DNA of 20,487 nucleotides from Thraustochytrium sp. TN22 (taxonomy: Eukaryota > Sar > Bigyra > Thraustochytrida > Thraustochytriidae), in the NCBI GenBank assembly GCA_013306675.1, contig JABLUY010000369.1, positions 5,397 to 25,883 of the forward strand. Direction: 5' to 3'. A program made the translations under genes and the position numbers. Of the stretch, positions 8,277-15,425 are shown piece after piece. The stretch's first letter is position 1, and every line of letters starts with the position of its first letter. A model generated the notes under the pieces. That model was not told where the DNA came from, searched no databases, and saw only the letters and a program-made list of their open reading frames with translations.

Positions 8277-9241
8277 TTCTCGAGCTGGGCTGCGTGCTTG
8301 TCTGGCTGCGGCTCTTGGGCGGGAGTCGAGTTCACCGGCATGCACTGAGACATGCTCATGACTCTCGAGCTGGGCTGCGTGATTGTCTGGCTGCGGCTCT
8401 TGGGCGGGGGTCGAGCTCACCGGCGTGCATTGAGACGCGCTCATGACTCTCGAGCTGGGCTGCGTGCTTGTCTGGCTGCGGCTCTTGGGCGGGGGTCGAG
8501 CTCACCGGCGTGCACTGAGACGTGCTCATGACTCTCGAGCTGGGCTGCGTGCTTGTCTGGCTGCGGCTCTTGCACTGAGACGTGCTCATGACTCTCGAGC
8601 TGGGCTGCGTGCTTGTCTGGCTGCGGCTCTTGCACTGAGACGTGCTCATGACTCTCGAGCTGGGCTGCGTGCTTGTCTGGCTGCGGCTCTTGCACTGAGA
8701 CGTGCTCATGACTCTCGAGCTGGGCTGCGTGCTTGTCTGGCTGCGGCTCTTGCACTGAGACGTGCTCATGACTCTCGAGCTGGGCTGCGTGCTTGTCTGG
8801 CTGCGGCTCTTGCACTGAGACGTGCTCATGACTCTCGAGCTGGGCTGCGTGCTTGTCTGGCTGCGGCTCTTGCACTGAGACGTGCTCATGACTCTCGAGC
8901 TGGGCTGCGTGCTTGTCTGGCTGCGGCTCTTGGGCGGGGGTCGAGCTCACCGGCGTGCACTGAGACGTGCTCATGACTCTCGAGCTGGGCTGCGTGCTTG
9001 TCTGGCTGTGGCTCTTGCACTGAGACGTGCTCATGACTCTCGAGCTGGGCTGCGTGCTTGTCTGGCTGCGGCTCTTGCACTGAGACGTGCTCATGACTCT
9101 CGAGCTGGGCTGCGTGCTTGTCTGGCTGCGGCTCTTGCACTGAGACGCGCTCATGACTCTCGAGCTAGGCTGCGTGCTTGTCTGGCTGCGGCTCTTGGGC
9201 GAGGTCCGAGCTCACCGGCGTGCACTGAGACGTGCTCACGT
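8277..9241. repeat. Minisatellite of 14 units, 60-bp and 85-bp types
   Basis: Fourteen head-to-tail units begin at ctctcgagctgggctgcgtg. Nine are 60 bp. Five are 85 bp because a 25-bp segment (with cgggggtcgagctcaccggc) is inserted between the ctcttg and cactgagacg parts. The order is three long, six short, one long, three short, one long, and 5x85 + 9x60 = 965 bp accounts for the whole array. The short units at 8532-8891 look identical. The first unit (tcaattctcgag start) and the last (gctaggc) are most diverged, as expected at array edges. The 60-bp period is 20 codons, so open frames exist on both strands, but 85 bp shifts frame, so I read it as non-coding. Confidence 0.97.
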
Positions 9242-9808
9242 ATAACGAAGCGACCGTGGCGTGGCTCTCCGCCGGTCTCCTCTTGATTCAAGCGGCCCAG
9301 CTGTTCAGCTCTTACCGCATGACGCGGGCTCTCGGACAACTGACCTCGCTGTCTTGATGAACACCCGGCAGGAACCCTGTCCTCCTTGATGTGGCTGGCC
9401 TTTTCAGCGGTGGAGTTCGCCTCCCTCTTTCGAGACCTGCCGACTCCGTAACTCGCAAGCGGCACCCACGACCACCGCGGCGCGCCTTTACGCGCTTCTG
9501 CGTCATTGATTGCCGCCTCTCCCGCCCCTCTTTGCTACGTTGCCTTCCGCTTCACGGCCGATGGCCTCGCGCATGCGGTCAGGGCTCTTCGAGGCGCGTT
9601 GAAAAAACCCAGTCGCTGGAGTGGCGGAGCGTGGCAAACCAGGGCCGGGCTATTTCAAACCTCAGAAGTAGCGAGCAAACCAACTTGAAGCGGTGCCTAT
9701 TCAAAAGGTTGGGTGGAGTGGCTAAAACCCCGCTGCACCACTTTATGCAAGTGTTGAAACCCCAAACCCCGCTCACTGCCGGCTTCTTCGGCTTCCTACT
9801 TGTTGTTA
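9242..9808. other. Spacer between minisatellite and LRR gene, no supported gene
   Basis: No convincing gene is seen; frames are short and interrupted. The last part, with aaaaccccgct and caaaccccgctcac, is less GC-rich and lies just beyond the stop of the minus-strand LRR/TPR gene, so it should include that gene's 3' UTR. Confidence 0.4.
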
Positions 9809-12800
9809 TTAGTAATTTCGCTTCTCTATGACAGTCTCTGGCAAGACGACGTTTTTGTAAAAGTCCTGTGCTTGCTCATAGGCCGCACGCGCAGGTTTGG
9901 TTCGGTTCATGGTTTGCAATGCGGACGACTTGCACATGAACGCCATGTGCAGCCAGTGTGCGAGATGGCGCCGACGTAAAGAAGCTGGCATGGCCTTGTC
10001 GAGCTGCACAGCGAGTGCGTTGGCGGCATCCTGAAAGGCGTTGACAGCCTCTCCATGCCGGCCAAGGTCACGCATGACCAGGCCAGACCGGTAGTGCGCT
10101 TGGCCTGCGACGTCCCAGGGTGCAAAGACCGTGTCGGGCTCGTACGAGGCGACAATCTCCTGGTACACGGTCAGCGCTTCCTCGAGACGAACGAGCTTCT
10201 CGAGCGCCTGCGCCTGCACCATCTTGGCGTGCAGGTCAAACATGTCCACATCCAACGCGCGCAGAGCAGCGTCCAAGGCTTGCTGAAAGAGCCCAAGGTG
10301 CAAAAGACAGGCAGCACGGACGCGGTGCGCCGGTGCATAGTCCGGCTGCTGCTGGAGACTGCCGTCCACGTCGTGCAGGGCCTCGGTGATGCGTCCGAGC
10401 CCTCGCAGACGCGCCAACGCGCGGTAGTAGAGCAGATCCGCGGGCGGGCGGTCCAGGATGCCCAGCACGCCGCTCAAGTCGTCCTGCGCCTCGGCATAAC
10501 GTTCCAACGAAATGTGCGTCATGGCGCGCTTCGTGAGCGCCTCCAAATCCTCATCATTGTGCTGGCGCGCCTCCTGCACCACCTGGTTCAGAACCGCAAG
10601 CGCCTCCTGCGGCTTGCGCTCCGCGTGCAAAAGGGCAGCCCGGTTGAGAAGCGCGCGCCGCGCCGCAGCTGCATCCAAGACCTCCTCAATCGGGTTAAAG
10701 TCCACGTGCCAGTTGTTGAGCCGTGCATTGCTTGCAAGAAAGTCCGGCCGCACCGTCAGCAGGTTGTGGTCCAACCCGATGCGCTGCAGCGCCGGCATGT
10801 CGCCCAGAAAACCCGGCAGCTCGCGCAGACGGTTCCCCGTCAGGTCCACTTCCATCAGCGACTCGCGCGACGCGTGCAGCGCCGGGTGCAGCGCGCTCAC
10901 CTGGTTGTGCGCAACCAGCAGCCGCCGGAGCCGAACGTGCTCCAGCACCCCGCTCGGCAGCTCGCGCAGCTCATTGTTGCTCAGGTCCACGTGGAGGAGC
11001 CGCGATACCGCGACGCCGCGGTCCTTCGACAAGGAGGACGACATCTCCACGGACTGCAACGCGTTGTGGGCCAGGTCCAGCCGCGCCAGTCGCCCGCCCG
11101 CAGGAAAGAACAGCGTGTCCGGCACGCTTCGCAGCTTGTTGCGGTCCAACCGCACCACGCGCACCTCGGGTGGGAGCTCCTGCGGCGCCCGCTCCAAGGC
11201 GTTCTGGCCCGCATCTAGCACACGCAGCCTCGGCAGGTTCTTGGCGAGCGTCGCCGGCAGGCCCGGCCGCAGCACGTTGCCGCGCACATTCAGGTGCCGC
11301 AGCTCGGGCGCAGCCAGCTGCGGCGGCAAGGCCGCGAGCCGGTTGAACGCCAGGTTCAGCGTCCGGAGCGCCGCCATCTCCTGCATGTCCACCACCGCCT
11401 CCAGCGCGTTGTGGCTCGCATCCACGTGACGCACCGCCGCCAGCTGCGCCGGCAGCGACACGAGAGCGTTGTGAGCGCATCGCAAAGTCTCCACCGCGCG
11501 CAAGTCGCTCGGCAGCTGCCTCAGGCTATTCTCCGACACGTCCAGGACGCGCAGGCCACCCGGGAGCCGCGCCGGCAGCTCTTCCAGCCCATTGTCCGCC
11601 ACGTCGAGCTGCTGCAAGTGCACCAGGTCCACGATGGACGCAGGCAGCTTCATCACCCGGTTGCTCCGCAGCGTCAGCACCGTCAGCTGCCGCAGCGCCA
11701 TCACCTCGGCCGGCACCTCGGACAGCAGGTTGTCGTCCAGCCGCAGGCGCTCCAGCGCCTGCATCGTCTCAATGCCAATGTCCCACACATTCATCTCACG
11801 AAGCACCGTCATGTTGCCCTTTTCGCGCGCCAGCGAACGCAGCCGATTCTTGCGCACGTCCAGCACGCGCAAGCGTGTCAGGTAGAACATTTGCACCGGC
11901 AGTTTCACCAGCTCGTTGCTGTCCAAGTACAGCTCTCCCAGGTGCTCCTGCCACGCCTTGATTTCCCCCGGCACACGTTGGATCCGGTTGCCCGACAGCC
12001 GTACACTCAGCAGCGGCGCGTCCTCGTGCCGCCGCTTCAGCTGCGCCAGCTCCTCCAGCGGGGCCTTGGCGAGGCCCAGCCACGAGAGGTCCACGCTCGC
12101 GCGCTTGCGCTTGCGTGCTCGCTTCATGCGGACCTTGGCTTCGAACGCGCCGCGCTCCTCTGCGGGCCCACGGGCGACCTGAGCCGCCCGCCGGACGTGG
12201 TGCTTGCGTTGACGCTCGCGCTTTTTTCGCTGGCGCTTTGACCGGACAGGCCTCGCCACTTCGTCTTCGTCTGAGGAGATGAAGATGCTCTCAGAGTCCG
12301 ACGAGCTCGACACCGCCTCGGTCACTGCGCCCGTCTCGTCCACCTCAAGGAACTCGGGCGGCCCAGAAGACTCGGAATCGGAGCCGGAGTCGGACGACGA
12401 GGACGGTGATGCCGTCGCCAAGTCCTCACCCTCGCCTCCGACGCTCCCGCGAAAGTCCACCTGGGGCGGTTCCCACTGCGTCTCGTTCGTGCGCACGTTG
12501 TGAAAGTAGTACGCGCCGTCGTCCGGGTCCTGCACCTCGCGCCAGTCTGGCCCAAGCATGGCATCGCGCTCCGCGAGCGCCTTGTGCAGCCGCTGCCACG
12601 CCTCGGGCGCCTCCGTCCTCGTCTCGCCCGTCACCGCGTGGACAAAGCTCGCGCCCTCGTCCGCCGTCGACCAGTGCTGCGCAAGCCCGCGGTACGCAAT
12701 CACGGCGTCATGCGGCGACACGTGCGCCGGGACCTCGTCAAACGCCTCGCCGCGGAGCACGCGCGGCGCCTCCCACGAGACGTCGCCTGTGTGGGTGTTG

Positions 12801-13012
12801 TGAAAGTAGTACGCGTCCGCCGCCTCGTCGTACAGCCGTTCAAACACGCACCGCGCCACGATGCGAGCCTCGCGCTGTGCCTTGCGCCCGCGGAAGACCG
12901 CCTGCAATTTCGACGCCGCGGCCTCGGCGCTCAGCGGCCCGCGCCGCCGCGCGCGCCGCCGCTGTCGCTGCGCGCGCGCGCGCATTCCCGCATTGCTTGA
13001 CATCATCCTCAT
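9809..13012 (-). CDS. IQ, WW, leucine-rich-repeat and TPR domain protein (1067 aa)
   Basis: A single intact frame with a double stop (TAATAA). Domains in order: an Arg-rich N-terminus; an IQ motif (AAASKLQAVFRGRKAQRE, 31-48) likely to bind calmodulin or a light chain; a WW-like module ending DAYYFHNTHTGDVSWEAP (66-83); a degenerate WW-like segment (108-139); a good WW domain (W157 to W180-EPP); an acidic Ser-rich tract (200-252); a Lys/Arg-rich tract (255-304), possibly nuclear targeting; about 20 leucine-rich repeats (about 335-800) of the L-x-x-L-x-L-x-x-N-x-L-x-x-L-P type; and TPRs to near 1060. All are protein-binding modules and no enzyme domain is present, so it is probably an intracellular scaffold; the partners are unknown. 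Starts at residues 1, 3 and 4 are equally possible. It is divergent from the coiled-coil gene, with 118 bp between the start codons. Confidence 0.95.
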   Translation of the reverse strand: MRMMSSNAGMRARAQRQRRRARRRGPLSAEAAASKLQAVFRGRKAQREARIVARCVFERLYDEAADAYYFHNTHTGDVSWEAPRVLRGEAFDEVPAHVSPHDAVIAYRGLAQHWSTADEGASFVHAVTGETRTEAPEAWQRLHKALAERDAMLGPDWREVQDPDDGAYYFHNVRTNETQWEPPQVDFRGSVGGEGEDLATASPSSSSDSGSDSESSGPPEFLEVDETGAVTEAVSSSSDSESIFISSDEDEVARPVRSKRQRKKRERQRKHHVRRAAQVARGPAEERGAFEAKVRMKRARKRKRASVDLSWLGLAKAPLEELAQLKRRHEDAPLLSVRLSGNRIQRVPGEIKAWQEHLGELYLDSNELVKLPVQMFYLTRLRVLDVRKNRLRSLAREKGNMTVLREMNVWDIGIETMQALERLRLDDNLLSEVPAEVMALRQLTVLTLRSNRVMKLPASIVDLVHLQQLDVADNGLEELPARLPGGLRVLDVSENSLRQLPSDLRAVETLRCAHNALVSLPAQLAAVRHVDASHNALEAVVDMQEMAALRTLNLAFNRLAALPPQLAAPELRHLNVRGNVLRPGLPATLAKNLPRLRVLDAGQNALERAPQELPPEVRVVRLDRNKLRSVPDTLFFPAGGRLARLDLAHNALQSVEMSSSLSKDRGVAVSRLLHVDLSNNELRELPSGVLEHVRLRRLLVAHNQVSALHPALHASRESLMEVDLTGNRLRELPGFLGDMPALQRIGLDHNLLTVRPDFLASNARLNNWHVDFNPIEEVLDAAAARRALLNRAALLHAERKPQEALAVLNQVVQEARQHNDEDLEALTKRAMTHISLERYAEAQDDLSGVLGILDRPPADLLYYRALARLRGLGRITEALHDVDGSLQQQPDYAPAHRVRAACLLHLGLFQQALDAALRALDVDMFDLHAKMVQAQALEKLVRLEEALTVYQEIVASYEPDTVFAPWDVAGQAHYRSGLVMRDLGRHGEAVNAFQDAANALAVQLDKAMPASLRRRHLAHWLHMAFMCKSSALQTMNRTKPARAAYEQAQDFYKNVVLPETVIEKRNY

Positions 13013-13130
13013 CGCGCGAGCCGGCCTAACGGCCTGTTAGGCCGGCGGCGGTTGCGCGCGCACGGGACTGCACGGTCGCCGCGCCCGGCCGCCGAGCAAA
13101 GCCACATCGCCGCCGCCCGTCCTCGCCGCC
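13013..13130. promoter_or_regulatory. Short shared promoter region between divergent genes
   Basis: Only 118 bp separate the ATG of the LRR/TPR gene (13012, minus) from that of the coiled-coil gene (13131, plus), so both promoters and 5' UTRs must fit here or overlap. It contains a perfect inverted repeat at 13020-13046. The plus-strand start has a strong Kozak-like context (gccgccatgg). No TATA box is seen. Confidence 0.6.
13020..13046. repeat. 11-bp perfect inverted repeat in the divergent promoter
   Basis: The arms gccggcctaac (13020-13030) and gttaggccggc (13036-13046) flank the 5-bp spacer ggcct. The near end is 8 bp from the LRR gene start and 85 bp from the other. It could be a dimeric protein-binding site or an RNA hairpin in the 5' UTR of the LRR gene. 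Confidence 0.7.
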
Positions 13131-13487
13131 ATGGACGTGCTGTGCGACGTGTCCAACCGGCCGCCGCAGGCGCGCCCGCTCGCGAGCAAGCCGGACGCGG
13201 CCTCCGCGCCGCCCGCGGCGGCCAGCATGACCACCATGCAGCGCTTCTCCACGCGCATCGACGGCCGCGCGTTTCTCGTGCGCGTGTACGAGAAAAAGGG
13301 CCTGGCCTACGTGTCCTTTTATGACGTCCACGAGGGCCACGTTGTGCGCCTCAAGCGCCTCGACCCGCGATGGCTTGGCCATGTGGACGACCTCACGCGT
13401 CAAAAGGTGCTCGGGTCCACCTTTATGCGCGAGAACGCCGCCAGCATCCTCCACGCGCGCCCGCTCGCCAAGCCGCCAGTCGTATCT

Positions 13488-13522
<35 letters not shown>

Positions 13523-14645
13523 CCGCCGTGCGCCGCCGCCCGTACCAGAGCCTGTGGTCCAACAAGCAAGCACCACCACCACCACCACCACCACCAACAG
13601 CACACAGACGGACAGCATGCTCATGATGATGAGCTCCAGCGAGACGGCGACACTGAAAATGGCGCTCATGGACGAGCAGGAAAAGAACGAGGCGCTTACG
13701 CGCGAGCGCAACCAGTGGCAGGCAAAGCACGACACGCTGCAGGCCGAGCTCTGCACGCTCGAGCAAGAGGTTACCGAGATGCTCGAGGGCGCGCAGACCA
13801 AGAACGAGGCGCTGCAGACCAAGCTCACCACCGCTCAGCACGAGCTCAACGTCTACCGCACCCAGGCGGAGCAGTACTCGCGCTCCGAACAAGAGGCGCG
13901 CGACCGCGTCGAGGCGCTCGAGGCACAGCTCGCCCAAGAGCAGGCGCGCAGCGAGCGCCTCATGGAGGACATCAACGCCGCGCGCTGCAAGGCGACCGAC
14001 ACTGAAAGCCAGCACCGTGAAGTTCTCGCCAACCTTACCGCCAACCTCCAAGAGATGACCGACTCGTACACGGCGCACAAGGAGTACGGCGCCACGCTCA
14101 AGACCAAGGTGCTGCAGGCTCGCGAGGAGGCCGCTGCCCAGGCTCAGGCCTACGAGCGCGATATCGCCGACCTTGGTGCCGAACTCGATCGCGAGCGCCA
14201 GCGCGCCACCGCTGCCGAGGCCCGCCTCGAGGAGTCCGCCGCCGACCTCCAGGACGCCAAGCAAGAGGGAGCTGGCGCCCAGCGCGAGCTCGTTGCCCTA
14301 GGCCACGAGTGCTCAGAGCTGCGCAAGCGGTGTACCGACCTCGAGGACGAGCTTTTCCATGTCCGCGACCTTGCCGCCGCCCACGTCCAGGAAGCCGAAA
14401 ACGCGCGTGCCGAGGTGGAAGCCCAGCGCAACGTCTACGAGGATCAGCGACAGACGCTCATTCGTGCGCACCGCAACGAGCTCAAGGACCTCAAGGTCAA
14501 GCTCTTTGACGCCAACGACGCCATCAACAAGCACAAGCAAGAGGTTCAAGAACTCACTGGCTATGTCAATGAGATTCTCGCTCAGCAAGAGTCTCTTGAC
14601 AATGTCCTTTGCCCCGCCTGCAAGGCCAAGCTTGCAGCCACCTAA
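13131..14645 (+). CDS. Coiled-coil protein with CxxC tail (504 aa)
   Basis: The intact frame starts at an ATG in Kozak-like context. Residues 36-108 form a compact globular-looking segment (RFSTRIDGRAFLVRVYEKKG, then DVHEGHVVRLKRLDPRWLG) that I cannot place. A low-complexity linker follows: an Ala-Pro run (120-131) and a Thr run (148-155), coded by ctccgg and acc repeats. From about 172 to 485 the chain is rich in Glu, Gln, Ala, Leu and Arg with heptad spacing, a long coiled coil likely to form dimers. It ends LCPACKAKLAAT, with C494 and C497 as a possible half metal site or zinc-hook-like tip. The make-up fits a cytoskeletal, basal-body or trafficking tether; this is inference. A later in-frame ATG at 13227 is a weaker start choice. 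Convergent with the TCP11-like gene. Confidence 0.9.
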
Positions 14646-15425
14646 TTAGTATCGGCGGATTGCCTTGCTTATCGAACCATGTTTTCTATCGCCGATGGCG
14701 CGCGCTTGCGCACGCCGCGACCGCAAGGTCGACCCAGAGCTACGCCAACGATGGTTTTCTCGCGACCATGATCGACATTTTAGATCTGCTGCTTACCACC
14801 TGTGGAAGTGGCTTGCCTCGCTTGGTGCTCGCGTAGACGAAGCGACCTGCGCGTTCGCTTGACTTGAGGTGGACCCTGTGGCGAGGCAGCTCGAGGTGAA
14901 GGATCAGTGATTGAAGTCTCATCGCGTGTGCGTGCAGTCTCGCCGCCTAGTCGTGTTCTTCCGGCTGTGTCATCTTCTGGCCCTCAAAGGTTGTGGTCAA
15001 GGAGAACCGTAGAGTCAAAGGAGAAGAGTCAAAGTCATTGAACCTTGACCTTGACCTCAACTTTGACCGCGACTGGCTCGCTCTGCCTGGTGAAAGAGAA
15101 GGAGCGCGCTGCGGAATTGGAGATCGGGTCATCTTTGCCGGCCTCTACTCGAGGCAGGACGGGGCCCATCGTCATCCACAGTATCCAGGTGGAGCGCTTT
15201 CCGTGCTCGTGCAACTTGGAGCCGAGGTCCGGATCTGTCCATTCTTGATTCACCTGTAAGCTAACGCTTCTCAAGCGCTGCTCTCGCGAGCGCTCGCTTC
15301 GACATCTCGTTTCGCTTGACGCGATACATCCGCTGCAGGTCACAACGAACTTGAATCAAGTTCCCTTCTCTGAGAGGACTCTCTGATTGTCACAGGTGAC
15401 ACTTGAACTTGGTTGTCTTCTCTTC
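14646..15425. other. Convergent intergenic spacer
   Basis: This 780-bp spacer lies between the 3' ends of the coiled-coil and TCP11-like genes and should hold both 3' UTRs and polyadenylation sites. A short plus-strand frame near 14695-14860 reads RRDRKVDPELRQRW and HLWKWLASL, but it lacks a good ATG context and known motifs, so I do not call it. The notable content is the TTGAC cluster at 14995-15067. The rest shows nothing I can support. Confidence 0.5.
14995..15067. promoter_or_regulatory. Inverted cluster of GTCAA and TTGAC motifs
   Basis: Three GTCAA motifs (14996, 15014, 15028) are followed by three TTGAC motifs (15045, 15051, 15063), giving two-fold symmetry. Perfect inverted pairs are ggtcaagg (14995) with ccttgacc (15043), and gtcaaagt (15028) with actttgac (15060). 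The arrangement could fold as a cruciform or RNA hairpin, or act as a multi-site protein-binding cluster. TTGAC is the core of plant W-boxes, but nothing shows a WRKY factor acts here. Its place between convergent gene ends favours a 3' UTR or insulator-like element. Confidence 0.45.

Noticed and set aside
8356-9154. Repeat proteins on both strands within the minisatellite
   Set aside because: They arise because 60 bp is a multiple of three. The 85-bp units shift frame, and both strands are open at once.
8277-9241. CRISPR array
   Set aside because: Units are contiguous with no unique spacers, and the setting is eukaryotic.
9720-9775. Telomere-like AAACCCC motifs
   Set aside because: Only a few scattered, imperfect copies, with ordinary gene sequence on the right side.
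10055-12241. Plus-strand frames opposite the LRR/TPR gene
   Set aside because: His/Arg/Gln-rich shadows of regular LRR codons without any domain of their own.
13026-14264. 412-codon minus-strand frame opposite the coiled-coil gene
   Set aside because: Leu/Gly/Val-rich composition comes from reversing Glu/Ala/Gln codons. The sense strand has coherent heptads and a Kozak start.
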